45,517 nucleotides of DNA from Bacillus sp. (in: firmicutes) (GCA_031180405.1 JAPSLU010000015.1:1-45517); one strand, 5' to 3'; positions 8,559 to 17,745 are shown, counted from the first letter of the stretch. Notes: generated from the sequence alone by a model not told the origin. A program made the numbers and translations.

Positions 8559-9749
8559 TCAATGACATCTTGTTTTTTCATAAAGGTCTAGTGTTTTTTT
8601 GATAAGATTTGACCATTGATAATGCCTTATTACTGCATCATAGCCATTTTGTGCAATACTATCCATTTGTTCTGGATAATCTAGGCATTGTCGCAACTTT
8701 TCTGCCAAGTGCAGACTATTCACCTGATCAATGATTATCCCTCTCTCTTGCTTAAGAATTTCTTTCAAACCACCAACGCCAAAAGATAAAACCGGTTTTG
8801 CTGAAACCATCCCCTCTAAAGCAACTATTCCAAACGGCTCATATAAACTCGGTATAACGATCATTTTACATGCTGATAGCAGAGTATTTCTTTCATTATC
8901 CTGTAAGAACCCAACAAAAACAATTTTGGATTGTAATTGTTTAGTTTCTACCATTTGCTTCAGATTTTTCCCAAATGGACCTACACCACCTACAGCGATT
9001 TTTAATTCAGGATAGTCATGATGTATTATTGCAAATGCCTCTAATAGAAGTTGAAAACCTTTCTCTTTAACTAATCTACCCATTGCTAAAAGAAATGGTG
9101 TATTTATGAAGGAGAACTTCTTTAAAGCATCCTCCTTAGCTAGAGTTCTAGTATAATCTTTCGGAATGACTCCGTTTGGAATAACTTCTATAGGTACATT
9201 CCTATCTCTGTTTCGATTGGTTATCAAATTTTTCATATAATCACTACATACAATTATTTGATCTGATAAATGGAGCAATTGCTCCTCAAACTTTATAATC
9301 TGAAATAGAGAACCCCCGTTATCAAATTGTTTCCTTTCTTTTTCAGTTGAATGGAAGGTAGTGATAAGAGGCTTATTTAATAATTTTTTCAACTGACATC
9401 CAGTTATAGCAAAAAACCAATCATGAACATGAATAATATCAAATTGTAGATGTAGATCTTGCAGAATAAATTGTGTGAATCGAAAATTAACATTTCGAAA
9501 ATAATCTATAATGTCTGTTAATTCTTCTTTCCAAGGAAGTAAGTGAAAAATATGTACTCCTTTATTGACGTGATAAGATTCTTTTCCTTTATTAGAAATC
9601 GTCACCACAATAAACGTAATGTTATGCTTAGAAGCCGTCCTTACTAAGTCATTCACATGCCTTCCAAGCCCACCTACAAGCTGATCATCATATTCTGTTG
9701 TTAAAAGTAGAACAGTTTTCCCTTTTTTCTGGACCTCATGTTTATTCAT
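8559..9749 (-). CDS. yqgM: GT4-type glycosyltransferase YqgM
   Basis: This 396-residue protein has the two-domain GT-B fold of family 4 glycosyltransferases. The N-terminal domain holds the nucleotide-sugar enzyme mark GGLGRHVNDLVRTA (about 26-39) and HVHDWFFA. The C-terminal domain shows LLAMGRLVKEKGFQLLLEAF, GGVGPFG and the EX7E motif in EPFGIVALEG (about 303-312). The sugar donor and acceptor are not known. The gene overlaps the end of yqgL by eight bases, so the two are translationally coupled. The pairing of such a transferase with a DUF4912 protein suggests a polysaccharide-related role. Confidence 0.88.
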   Translation of the reverse strand: MNKHEVQKKGKTVLLLTTEYDDQLVGGLGRHVNDLVRTASKHNITFIVVTISNKGKESYHVNKGVHIFHLLPWKEELTDIIDYFRNVNFRFTQFILQDLHLQFDIIHVHDWFFAITGCQLKKLLNKPLITTFHSTEKERKQFDNGGSLFQIIKFEEQLLHLSDQIIVCSDYMKNLITNRNRDRNVPIEVIPNGVIPKDYTRTLAKEDALKKFSFINTPFLLAMGRLVKEKGFQLLLEAFAIIHHDYPELKIAVGGVGPFGKNLKQMVETKQLQSKIVFVGFLQDNERNTLLSACKMIVIPSLYEPFGIVALEGMVSAKPVLSFGVGGLKEILKQERGIIIDQVNSLHLAEKLRQCLDYPEQMDSIAQNGYDAVIRHYQWSNLIKKTLDLYEKTRCH

Positions 9750-10206
9750 ATACAGAGTACCCAGAAAAAGCTGTTGACCATAAATTTTTATTTGATATAG
9801 GTCTTTTCGTCCAGTTTTCGTTGCATAACTTAATACTACTATGAGTAATTTGAATGGACTTTGATTTTTTTATACTAATCGTTTCATTTTGTGAGTTACT
9901 CGCAATAAGCTCACAGTAATAATAACCATTAGGAAGTAAATTCATCTGTAATGTTCCACTATATTCATTTATATAGAAAATTTTCATATTGGTATACTCG
10001 TCAACTCTCCATAAATTAATTGTCATTAATAAATCATTAAATTCCTCACCAAGGATGTCTGTTAAGATATTTTGAGTTGACATTATCAGATTCCAGGAGA
10101 TAAGAATGCTTTTAGAATAAGGAATAATTTCAAGTGTATCGACAAAAAATTTCGGCTTGTTTCGAATAATATGATGTTCAACATAATTATATGATTCAGA
10201 GCTCAT
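9742..10206 (-). CDS. yqgL: YqgL, DUF4912-like protein
   Basis: This 154-residue soluble protein has the hallmarks of DUF4912: a SILISWNL block (about 30-37), a LWRVDEYTN strand (about 65-73) and NGYYYCELIASNSQNETISI (about 92-111), matching the family pattern of YWELS, LRVYD and WYIELG. Its function is unknown. It lies directly upstream of and overlaps yqgM. The assignment to DUF4912 is by eye. It is rich in Asn, Ile and Ser, unlike the neighbouring housekeeping genes. Confidence 0.65.
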   Translation of the reverse strand: MSSESYNYVEHHIIRNKPKFFVDTLEIIPYSKSILISWNLIMSTQNILTDILGEEFNDLLMTINLWRVDEYTNMKIFYINEYSGTLQMNLLPNGYYYCELIASNSQNETISIKKSKSIQITHSSIKLCNENWTKRPISNKNLWSTAFSGYSVYE

Positions 10207-10387
10207 ACTTTACCCTCTTCTTTCGTCATCATGTTCCTATTCATCTTAACATGATAAATAAGGTTCTGTTGTTTCATTAAATAAGAAATATCGTCAAAAA
10301 ACAACAATTTCTTCAAAATATCACTTCTTTAGAATGGTGAATTATGATATAAAGGTAGAGGGAAATAATCTAAGAAGGTGAAAAAAC

Positions 10388-10741
10388 ATGACTATAATGA
10401 TTATCATTTTGTTTATTATAAGCATTGCGCTTATCGGTATATCTTTCTTTCAACGCGACAATGTAAAAGAACTTGAGCAAGAATTAGATCATCTTCAATT
10501 ATCAGCTATGCAAGAAATCTACAAATTAAAAAAGAAGATGCGAATTGTGGAAGAAGAATTACTACAAAATGACGCACCACTAAAGGAACAATCCAACCAA
10601 GACGAAGAAAAAGGAAACACAAAACGTATCCTTGCTAAATACCGTCAAGGCATGTCAATTGAAGCGATCGCTTTGTCTGAGGCTACTTCTGTAGAAGAAG
10701 TTAGATTAATCGTTGAACAGAATGAGAGGGTATTAACATGA
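10388..10741 (+). CDS. yqzD: YqzD-like anchored coiled-coil protein
   Basis: This 117-residue protein has one N-terminal membrane segment (2-20), a coiled-coil stretch (about 24-60, KELEQELDHL and on) and a C-terminal helical tail (about 78-113) that looks like a helix-turn-helix (KYRQGMSIEAIAL). AAGGTG lies seven bases before the ATG. The stop overlaps the next start as ATGA, so it is coupled to the following gene. B. subtilis has an equal-sized yqzD next to pst. Function unknown. Confidence 0.65.
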   Translation: MTIMIIILFIISIALIGISFFQRDNVKELEQELDHLQLSAMQEIYKLKKKMRIVEEELLQNDAPLKEQSNQDEEKGNTKRILAKYRQGMSIEAIALSEATSVEEVRLIVEQNERVLT

Positions 10742-11241
10742 GTAAGACAGGCTTTCAAGCATTTGCAGCGGGTATGATTGTTGCAACCTCTGTCCTTGGT
10801 GGAACCTATCTTTTTTCAGGAAAACAACAAGCAGAGGCAGACGTTGAACAGAAAGAGCTCTCTGAAAAAGAAGTTGAAAATTTTTTAACAGACAAACAAC
10901 AAATCGCCATTCAAATCGATGAATATGAAGAATTATTAGCATCAAAAAATGCTAAAGTAGTAGAAAAAGAAACAGAAGAAGCTCCACAAGAAGTAAAAAA
11001 AGATACGGCCAGTGCCGAAGAAAAGAAGCAAGAAGTAATCAAGTACAAGGTTACGATCAAGGCTGGAATGACAACCAGCGAAGTATCTGATTTACTAGAG
11101 CAAAATGCGATTATTACCTCTTCCAAGGAATTTGATCAATATTTGATAAAGAACAAGTATCATACAAAAGTTCAATTAGGGACATTCGAAGTTCAAAAAG
11201 GAATGACATTCCTACAACTTGCTAAAGCAATAACAAGATAA
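10738..11241 (+). CDS. yqzC: YqzC-like, MltG/YceG-type N-terminal domain protein
   Basis: This 167-residue protein has an N-terminal hydrophobic segment (6-26), an acidic and lysine-rich linker (30-100) and a C-terminal domain (about 104-165, KVTIKAGMTTSEVSDLLEQN) like the LysM-like N-terminal part of MltG. The catalytic transglycosylase domain is absent, so it is more likely a wall-binding or regulatory protein than an enzyme. It overlaps yqzD by four bases and ends at a strong terminator. Confidence 0.7.
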   Translation: MSKTGFQAFAAGMIVATSVLGGTYLFSGKQQAEADVEQKELSEKEVENFLTDKQQIAIQIDEYEELLASKNAKVVEKETEEAPQEVKKDTASAEEKKQEVIKYKVTIKAGMTTSEVSDLLEQNAIITSSKEFDQYLIKNKYHTKVQLGTFEVQKGMTFLQLAKAITR

Positions 11242-11242
11242 A

Positions 11243-11276
11243 AAACAGCTCAGGAAATTTCCCTGAGCTGTTTTTT
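11243..11276. terminator. Terminator after yqzC (bidirectional)
   Basis: ACAGCTCAGG (11245-11254) pairs with CCTGAGCTGT (11262-11271). The arms are flanked by A and T runs, so it can stop transcription from both yqzC and phoU. Confidence 0.9.
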
Positions 11277-11364
11277 ATCTTAAATTATACAATTGTAATA
11301 ACTGACAAGATTCACACGTGAGTACACATCTTTTTTTATATCCAGTATAAGTTACAAATTTTTA

Positions 11365-12024
11365 TTAGCTATTCAAATCATATCTTTGACCTTTAACAAG
11401 GTACATAATATTTTCAGAAATATTGGTAGCATGGTCAGCTGTTCTTTCGATATAACGGCAAATAAAAGATAGCTGTGTTAATTGTTGAGCGTGATCTCTT
11501 TTTGTCTCCAAAAGACTAAGAATATCTTTGATTGTTTCACCATAGAGGTCATCCACTTGATCATCCATATCAGCTACTTCTTTAGCCAAGACAAGGTCTT
11601 CTTCATTAAAAGCTTTAATTGATAGTGACAACATTTTTGTGGCAATTTCATGCATTTTTCTAATATTATGAATCGGTTTAACTAATGGTTCGTCCCCAAT
11701 TCGAATCGTGGATTTAGCAATATTTACTGCGAAATCTGCCATCCTTTCAATATCACTAGCAATTTTAATCGCTACAATAACTCTTCTCAAATCAGTAGCA
11801 ACAGGTTGTTGCTTAGCAATTAAAAGAATTGCTAAATCATTGATTTCTTCATCAAGATCATCCACTCGATTATCATCTTCTATTATTTGTAATGCCTCTT
11901 CAATATTTTGATTTTCAAGCGCATTTATAGACTTGGTAAGGGCTACTTCAGCTAAACTACCTATTTCAATTAATTTATCTCTTAAGTTTCTTAAGTCAAA
12001 ATCAAATTTTTCTCTTACACTCAT
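11365..12024 (-). CDS. phoU: Phosphate transport regulator PhoU
   Basis: This 219-residue all-helical protein carries two PhoU repeats with their metal-binding acidic motifs: EDDNRVDDLDEEIN (about 47-60) and DMDDQVDDLYGE (about 151-162), each followed by a conserved helix (DIERMADFAVNIA, YIERTADHATNI). PhoU restrains Pst uptake and phosphate signalling. It is downstream of pstB but separated from it by a good terminator, and a cre-like site and palindrome lie just before it, so it may have its own promoter. Confidence 0.95.
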   Translation of the reverse strand: MSVREKFDFDLRNLRDKLIEIGSLAEVALTKSINALENQNIEEALQIIEDDNRVDDLDEEINDLAILLIAKQQPVATDLRRVIVAIKIASDIERMADFAVNIAKSTIRIGDEPLVKPIHNIRKMHEIATKMLSLSIKAFNEEDLVLAKEVADMDDQVDDLYGETIKDILSLLETKRDHAQQLTQLSFICRYIERTADHATNISENIMYLVKGQRYDLNS

Positions 12025-12066
12025 TGTTGAAACCTCCCTATGTAAAATACAACATTACGTTCACTT

Positions 12067-12080
12067 TTAAAACGTTTTCA
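12067..12080 (-). promoter_or_regulatory. cre-like site upstream of phoU
   Basis: On the minus strand TGAAAACGTTTTAA differs at one position from the CcpA consensus TGWAANCGNTNWCA. It sits about 45 bases before the phoU start, downstream of any promoter at the adjacent palindrome. Binding is inferred only. Confidence 0.45.
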
Positions 12081-12107
12081 TGATTTATATAAGAATTAAT
12101 TCTTATT

Positions 12108-12147
12108 AAAAAGTCGTGTATTATTAAAGAAATACACGACTTTTTTG
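12108..12147. terminator. Terminator after pstB
   Basis: AAAGTCGTGTATT (12111-12123) pairs with AATACACGACTTT (12132-12144), giving a 13-bp perfect stem with an eight-base loop. It is followed by T runs on both strands. On the minus strand it ends the pst transcript before phoU. Confidence 0.9.
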
Positions 12148-12150
12148 TCA

Positions 12151-12978
12151 TTAACCGAAACGACCAGTGATATAATCCTCAGTCCGTTTATCAGAAGGGT
12201 TTGAGAATAGACGATCTGTGTCAGTGTACTCTACCACTTCTCCATTTAAGAAAAAGGCTGTACGGTCTGATATACGTGCTGCTTGTTGCATGTTGTGTGT
12301 AACAATGATAATACTATAACTCTTTTTCAAATCTTGAATTAATTCCTCTACCTTAAGAGTTGAGATTGGGTCAAGAGCTGAAGTTGGTTCATCCATTAAT
12401 ATAACATCTGGCTCAATCGCAAGGCAGCGAGCAATACATAAACGTTGTTGCTGGCCTCCAGATAGACCATATGCATTTTCTTTTAATCGATCCTTAACTT
12501 CATCCCAAATTGCTGCTCCACGTAAACTTCTCTCAACAATTTCATCTAAAATACTTTTGTTTTTTATGCCGTGAATTCGTGGACCATATGCAATATTATC
12601 ATATATTGACTTAGGGAATGGATTAGGTTTTTGGAAAACCATACCTACTCTTGTTCTTAAATCTTCAACCTTATGGTTTTTATCTAAGATACTGTTTTCT
12701 CTATACCTGATATCTCCTGAAATTCGAACAACCGGTATTAATTCAACCATTCTGTTTAACGTCTTAATAAATGTTGATTTACCACAACCAGATGGTCCAA
12801 TGATTGCTGTAACTTCGTTTTCATAAATAGAAAGATTAATGTTTTTTAATGCATGATCCCCACCGTACCATAAGTTTAAATCTTTTGTATCATAAACAAT
12901 ATTCTTTTTATCATTCGGCTTCTCGGCTCTCTCAAAAGTCGCTACATTTTTCTTTTCACTATCGGATAAAACTGCCAT
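12151..12978 (-). CDS. pstB: Phosphate ABC transporter ATP-binding protein PstB
   Basis: This 275-residue ATPase energises PstCA-mediated phosphate import. It shows Walker [10 protein letters not shown] (61-69), Q-loop VFQKPNPFP, signature LSGGQQQR (172-179), Walker [10 protein letters not shown] (192-200) and the switch histidine in VTHNMQQ. The N-terminal 30 residues are a charged extension. Only one pstB is present, whereas B. subtilis has two tandem copies. It lies 20 bases after pstA in the same operon. Confidence 0.98.
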   Translation of the reverse strand: MAVLSDSEKKNVATFERAEKPNDKKNIVYDTKDLNLWYGGDHALKNINLSIYENEVTAIIGPSGCGKSTFIKTLNRMVELIPVVRISGDIRYRENSILDKNHKVEDLRTRVGMVFQKPNPFPKSIYDNIAYGPRIHGIKNKSILDEIVERSLRGAAIWDEVKDRLKENAYGLSGGQQQRLCIARCLAIEPDVILMDEPTSALDPISTLKVEELIQDLKKSYSIIIVTHNMQQAARISDRTAFFLNGEVVEYTDTDRLFSNPSDKRTEDYITGRFG

Positions 12979-12998
12979 AGTTAAAAACCCCCAAAAAA

Positions 12999-13883
12999 TT
13001 AAAATCTATTTTGAAATTTATTTCTAATAATGATTGCAATTGAATTCATTAAGAATAGTACGATTAATAGAACAACAATTGTAGCCGCCGCAAGATTTGC
13101 ATATTCAGCAACAAGTGCAGAATCAACCGTCCAATAATAAATTTGCATTGGTAAAACTGTAAACTTATCAAAGATTCCATCCGGAAGCGGAATTAACAAT
13201 GCCGGAATTCCAATTACAACTAGTGGTGCTGTTTCACCGATAGCTCTTGAAAGGGAGAGAATAAGTCCAGTTAAAATACCAGGAATTGCTGCTGGTAGGA
13301 CAATGTTTTTAATTGTTTGCCATTTAGTAGCACCCATTCCATAAGACGCTTCTCTTAGAAATTGCGGAACAGCTCGTATAGCCTCTTGACTTGCAACTAC
13401 AACGATCGGAAGGACTAATAAAGACATTGTTAGACCACCGGCGAGAACAATATTCCCTAATCCAAAGCTACGTACAAATACAGTTAATCCTAATATACCA
13501 AATACGACCGATGGTACACCAGCTAAATTAGAAATGTTAGTTTGAATAATAGATTTTAATTTTCCATTTTTAGCATATTCCTCTAGATAAATTGCTGTAC
13601 CGACTCCTAAGAACATTGTTACAGGAGCAACAACAAGCATTAACCATAAAGTACCGGTAATCGCACCCATAATTCCTGCGCGTTCTGCATCAGTTGACAG
13701 TTTATTTGTTAGAAATTGAAAGTCAATCCATCCGATACTGTCTGAATATACACGATAGATTAATGTTAATAGTACGACTAATCCGAACAGAGTTGCTAAT
13801 AGGAATAACCCTTTTGCAAGATTATTCACAAATAAACGTGACCCCATCTTCTTTTGTACTTGTTCGACATCTACATATTTCAT
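12999..13883 (-). CDS. pstA: Phosphate ABC transporter permease PstA
   Basis: This 294-residue membrane protein has six hydrophobic segments and the EAA-type cytoplasmic loop [29 protein letters not shown] (about 178-206), which docks PstB. The [10 protein letters not shown] segment is characteristic of PstA. It starts two bases after the pstC stop and pairs with PstC in the membrane channel. Confidence 0.97.
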   Translation of the reverse strand: MKYVDVEQVQKKMGSRLFVNNLAKGLFLLATLFGLVVLLTLIYRVYSDSIGWIDFQFLTNKLSTDAERAGIMGAITGTLWLMLVVAPVTMFLGVGTAIYLEEYAKNGKLKSIIQTNISNLAGVPSVVFGILGLTVFVRSFGLGNIVLAGGLTMSLLVLPIVVVASQEAIRAVPQFLREASYGMGATKWQTIKNIVLPAAIPGILTGLILSLSRAIGETAPLVVIGIPALLIPLPDGIFDKFTVLPMQIYYWTVDSALVAEYANLAAATIVVLLIVLFLMNSIAIIIRNKFQNRF

Positions 13884-13885
13884 AA

Positions 13886-14818
13886 TTAATACTCCTCCCT
13901 ATATTTACGAGAAATATACTGGGCAACAAGGTTCATTATGAGAGTAAAGACAAATAATGTCATTGCAACAGCGTACAAACTGTAGTAAATAGTTGAACCC
14001 GCAGGAGCTTCCCCTCCAGTTACTTCAACGATGTAAGCAGTCATAGTCTGCATGGATTGTGTAATATCAAAAGTAAAGTCTTTATTGCTTCCACTTGCAA
14101 TTGCGACAATCATTGTTTCCCCAATAGCACGAGATATACCCAATACGAACGAGGCAATAATACCAGATATTGCAGCAGGAATAACAACTTTCCAAGTTAC
14201 CTCAAGTCTGGTTGAACCAAGTGCAAGAGCACCTTCTCGCATTGAGTTTGGTACAGAACTCATAGCATCCTCAGATAGTGAGGCTACCATAGGTATAATC
14301 ATGATACCCATTACAAGTCCTGGACTTAGAATATTTGTTGGATCTAAAGCTGGAATAAAGGATCTTAATAATGGTGTTACAAAGGTATATGCAAAGAAAC
14401 CATATACGATCGTAGGGATACCTGCAAGAATTTCTAGTATAGGCTTTAATATTCTACGCACTTTGTCAGAAGCATATTCACTTAAGTAAATGGCTGCCAT
14501 TAGTCCAACTGGAATGGCCACAACCATCGCAATTACTGTGGAATAAATTGTTCCTGTTAATAATGGCAGTACACCAAATTGTGCATCATCACCTAATGGT
14601 TTTAAAATTGTTCCAGTATAGAAATCTAAAAATGGAACATCTCTAAAAAAGTTAATTGTTTCAGTCAATAGAGTTATGACTATCCCAAGAGTTGTAAGTA
14701 TTGATATAGTAGCAATTGCTAATAAAAATTTTGGCATAAACTTTTCTGTGACAGAAGTTATATTTGTAGAGCTTCTCTTTTTTTCTATCATGTCACGGAT
14801 GCTTTCTTTATTATCCAA
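13886..14818 (-). CDS. pstC: Phosphate ABC transporter permease PstC
   Basis: This 310-residue permease has six transmembrane segments and a PstC-type EAA loop (EGALALGSTRLEVTWKVVIPA, about 194-214, then SRAIGETMIVAIASG). A charged N-terminal tail (1-25) precedes the first segment. It follows pstS after 141 bases that hold a strong hairpin, and it is tightly linked to pstA. Confidence 0.97.
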   Translation of the reverse strand: MDNKESIRDMIEKKRSSTNITSVTEKFMPKFLLAIATISILTTLGIVITLLTETINFFRDVPFLDFYTGTILKPLGDDAQFGVLPLLTGTIYSTVIAMVVAIPVGLMAAIYLSEYASDKVRRILKPILEILAGIPTIVYGFFAYTFVTPLLRSFIPALDPTNILSPGLVMGIMIIPMVASLSEDAMSSVPNSMREGALALGSTRLEVTWKVVIPAAISGIIASFVLGISRAIGETMIVAIASGSNKDFTFDITQSMQTMTAYIVEVTGGEAPAGSTIYYSLYAVAMTLFVFTLIMNLVAQYISRKYREEY

Positions 14819-14900
14819 GATCGAAAACCCCTTTCATCCCCCATATAAAATGTAAGGTGAAATATTATTTATAGTAGAAAGTTAATTAGAGGAAATACAT

Positions 14901-14933
14901 AAGAAGATGAGAAGCTAAACTTCTCATCTTCTT
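14901..14933. other. pstS-pstC intercistronic hairpin
   Basis: A perfect 14-bp stem (14901-14914 with 14920-14933) has a five-base loop, followed on the minus strand by TTATGTATTT rather than a clean T run. It probably acts as a partial terminator or a 3' stabiliser giving more pstS than pstCAB mRNA. Confidence 0.75.
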
Positions 14934-14959
14934 ACAATAAGGAAAAGCAGAAAGGATAA

Positions 14960-15949
14960 TTATTTTAATCCTTCTAAGTAACTGATTGACTCTTGAATTA
15001 CTTCATCTTTTAGTGGAGCAAAACCAGTTTCAGCAGCTACAGTTTGAGCATTTTCCATAGTGTAGATTGCGTAATCAAGAACTTGTGGCTTTTCTTTTGC
15101 CATTCCAACGTTTAAGTATGTGAATACAGGACGAGTAAATGCACTATAACCTGCTTCTTCATCTAAACCGATTGTATCTAAACTTGGAGCAACAGGACCA
15201 TTACCAAAGTCAATATTTACTGCGTTTAATTTATCTTTATTGCTGTCGTAGTACCCATATCCAAAGAACGCAATTGCATTTTTATCTTTAGAAACAAGGT
15301 CTACAAGCGTAGAATATTCTTGTTGTAAGTTTACAGTGTCAACGAAATCTTTTTCTTCCATAATTGTTTCAAACATGAATTCGTTTGTACCATGGTTTTC
15401 GTTAGGACCCATTGGCTTGATTTCTTCAGCTGGCCATTCAGGATTAATATCAGACCATTTTGTTACTCCACCTTCAGCAAGGAAGATTTTCACTACATCT
15501 TCTTGAGTCATTTCAGTAGCCCAATCGTTTTCTTTATTGATAACGAATGTTAAACCATCAAGGGCAACTTGGAATTCTTTTACCTCAATACCAAGTTCTT
15601 CAGCTTTAGCAGTTTCTTCTTCTTTAATAGCACGAGATGCATCATTGAAATCAGTTCCATTCTCAGCTACTAAAAACTTTTCAAAACCTGCAGATGTACC
15701 AGCACGGCTTACTTCAACAGAAACTTCTTCATTTTCACCCATATAATTTTCTGCCATTTTCGCCATGAAAGGGTATACTGTACCAGATCCATCGATTACA
15801 ACGCTACCTTCTAAAGCAGTTTCTTCTGTAGCTTCTCCAGAACCAGTGTTTGGCTCTTCTTCTGTTGCAGCTCCACCGCCACATGCAGCTGAGAATACTA
15901 CTAAAATTCCCATAACTAATAGTAATACTAGGCTTTTAAAGCTTTTCAT
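14960..15949 (-). CDS. pstS: Phosphate-binding lipoprotein PstS
   Basis: This 329-residue extracellular binding protein delivers phosphate to PstCA. A signal peptide (about 1-20) ends in FSAAC, a lipobox-like site with an atypical serine at -3, followed by a Gly-rich and acidic linker. VVIDGSGTVYPFM, SRAGTSAGFEKF and MGPNENHGTNEF are phosphate-binding PstS motifs. The ATG at 15949 is chosen because it begins the signal peptide and has AGGGGG upstream; a longer in-frame reading to 16021 would bury it. A four-repeat Pho box lies upstream, so it should be induced by PhoP under phosphate limitation. Confidence 0.97.
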   Translation of the reverse strand: MKSFKSLVLLLVMGILVVFSAACGGGAATEEEPNTGSGEATEETALEGSVVIDGSGTVYPFMAKMAENYMGENEEVSVEVSRAGTSAGFEKFLVAENGTDFNDASRAIKEEETAKAEELGIEVKEFQVALDGLTFVINKENDWATEMTQEDVVKIFLAEGGVTKWSDINPEWPAEEIKPMGPNENHGTNEFMFETIMEEKDFVDTVNLQQEYSTLVDLVSKDKNAIAFFGYGYYDSNKDKLNAVNIDFGNGPVAPSLDTIGLDEEAGYSAFTRPVFTYLNVGMAKEKPQVLDYAIYTMENAQTVAAETGFAPLKDEVIQESISYLEGLK

Positions 15950-15992
15950 TACCAAATTCCCCCTAAAAGAGTGTTTTTGTTTTGTCCTACGA

Positions 15993-15998
15993 ATAATA
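15993..15998 (-). promoter_or_regulatory. -10 element of the pst operon
   Basis: TATTAT on the minus strand lies 14 bases downstream of the last Pho-box repeat and 43 bases before the pstS ATG. No consensus -35 is visible, as expected for a PhoP-activated promoter. Confidence 0.5.
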
Positions 15999-16012
15999 GA
16001 ATAACGCTTGAG

Positions 16013-16051
16013 TATTAACAACGTTTTAACGCAATGTAAAGGTTTTGTAAA
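16013..16051 (-). promoter_or_regulatory. PhoP box of the pst operon
   Basis: On the minus strand TTTACA (16051-16046), TTTACA (16040-16035), TTAAAA (16029-16024) and TTAATA (16018-16013) recur with exactly five-base spacers, an 11-base period. This matches the TT(A/T/C)ACA direct repeats bound by phosphorylated PhoP in Bacillus; the first two repeats are best. Confidence 0.85.
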
Positions 16052-16169
16052 TTCGTGATGGACTTTGTCATATTTTGTTTGAAATTGGACAGTGACAATA
16101 GGTAAATTAACACATATAACACCATATTTTCAACTGTTTTTTTCATACCCTAGTAAATTCCGCCTGAAT

Positions 16170-17459
16170 CTAGCCACTGCTATCACCATCAACAAGATTA
16201 TTTTTTAGTACCGGTTTATGTTTAGTCTTTTCAAGACTCATTTCACTTTCTTCTAGTCGAACGTTTTTAACAAAAAAGTAGATAATGAAATGACCAGCAC
16301 CAACTATGGCAAGTAACACTGGAATACTCTGTTTTTCATCAAAGAAAGAAATAGCAACGATAAATGCTAGTATAGATACAATCCTTCCTGCATTTAGAAA
16401 TATTTCTTTTACTACGATATACTCAATTCTTGCTTTCTTAACATTCCATGCCTTGCCAATTATATCGAACGTTAATGACATGTATGGTACGAGCAACATT
16501 GGGTAGCCAATGGCAATAATTATTGCATATATGAGTAGCTTTTGAAAAGTCAAGTCGAACAAAATTAAATAGATAGAAAAATAAAGTAAAGTTCCTCCTA
16601 TTAGAATAAAACGTTTACGCATATTCTTTTTAATTACTCTCGTCGCAAGATAATACCCTAAGAAAGCTACTGCAGAATTTACTAGCCCAAAAGTACCTAA
16701 TGCTAATTCGCTTCCAGTTGTAATAAAAACAAATACTCCTATTACAAAGACAAAGGTTCCCTCTCGTAATCCTTGGAAAAAGTGAGCTTTTGTAACAAGA
16801 GCCCAGTTTTTATTATTCTTTCTTTCATGAAAAATTCGTTTAAACAGATACTCCCCTTCTGCTTTTCGTCTCTTTAAAAAAAAGCTCAGAATGACTGCAC
16901 CTGAGAACAATAAAAGGGATATTGAAAAGATTATTGTGTAGCCAGTAAAATTCTTTAATCTTGAAATAACAAAACCTGCAACTATAGGACCAACCATTCC
17001 TGCAGTTGAATTCATTACACCTAAAAATCCATTAAAGAAATCTCTTGTTTCAGGTTCGGTGATTTCAAATGTTAACACATTAAAGGCTAACCAATAAAAA
17101 CCATATCCTATTCCTAATGTTGCCCCTAATAAGATTAGGAATTTTGCAGCAGATCCACCTATCATTAGGACGATTAAGAAAAATGAAGCTAAAAAAATTA
17201 CGCCAAGCCTTAATACGATTACTCTATCGACTTTTTTGGCTAACCTCCCTGCAAAGATAAATGTTAGTGGTTGCATCACCACGATTGATAAATTGTAAAT
17301 GGCTAAATCAATAAACTTTCCAGATTGCTTCCATAAGTATACGTTCACAAATGTATTAGAAAGAGCGATACTTAAGGAATATAATCCTCCAATAACTAAT
17401 AGTAAAACTAAATCCTTACTTACTTCTACATCACCAATAATCTTTTTCATTTTTGACAT
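16170..17459 (-). CDS. yqgE: MFS transporter YqgE
   Basis: This 429-residue protein has about twelve hydrophobic segments with the basic loop RLAKKVDRVIVLRLG (about 76-90) between segments 2 and 3, as in major facilitator permeases. The substrate is unknown. Length and position (between sodA and pstS) match B. subtilis YqgE. In B. subtilis pbpA separates yqgE from pstS; here only 220 bases do. Confidence 0.85.
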   Translation of the reverse strand: MSKMKKIIGDVEVSKDLVLLLVIGGLYSLSIALSNTFVNVYLWKQSGKFIDLAIYNLSIVVMQPLTFIFAGRLAKKVDRVIVLRLGVIFLASFFLIVLMIGGSAAKFLILLGATLGIGYGFYWLAFNVLTFEITEPETRDFFNGFLGVMNSTAGMVGPIVAGFVISRLKNFTGYTIIFSISLLLFSGAVILSFFLKRRKAEGEYLFKRIFHERKNNKNWALVTKAHFFQGLREGTFVFVIGVFVFITTGSELALGTFGLVNSAVAFLGYYLATRVIKKNMRKRFILIGGTLLYFSIYLILFDLTFQKLLIYAIIIAIGYPMLLVPYMSLTFDIIGKAWNVKKARIEYIVVKEIFLNAGRIVSILAFIVAISFFDEKQSIPVLLAIVGAGHFIIYFFVKNVRLEESEMSLEKTKHKPVLKNNLVDGDSSG

Positions 17460-17745
17460 AAGAACTACTCCCCTTTAACTTCTAATACATAGTTTGTCTT
17501 ATCGGATTGTAGTTATGTATTTATATTATAATTAGTCAATTTGAAGGGATAGGCAAGTAGAGTCAGTCCCTATTACCAGGAATTGTCACAAAAATTATAA
17601 ATGTAACTATAAATTATGAACTTGTAGTAAGTGGAGTTATTTTGAGTTTTAGGTGGTTTGCTCGCTAATTAACTAATTAAACGCCGTTTTCCCTAAAAAA
17701 GCCGTTCTAAAATCTTCAATAGCACTCTCCCATTTATGTTCACAG

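Noticed and set aside
10392-10406. Fur-box-like TATAATGATTATCA at the start of yqzD
   Set aside because: It lies inside the first codons, which encode Met and Ile runs, and is not at a promoter; the match is probably due to codon content.
14052-14489. 145-codon ORF antisense to pstC
   Set aside because: Shadow of the conserved pstC reading frame; composition reflects the opposite strand.
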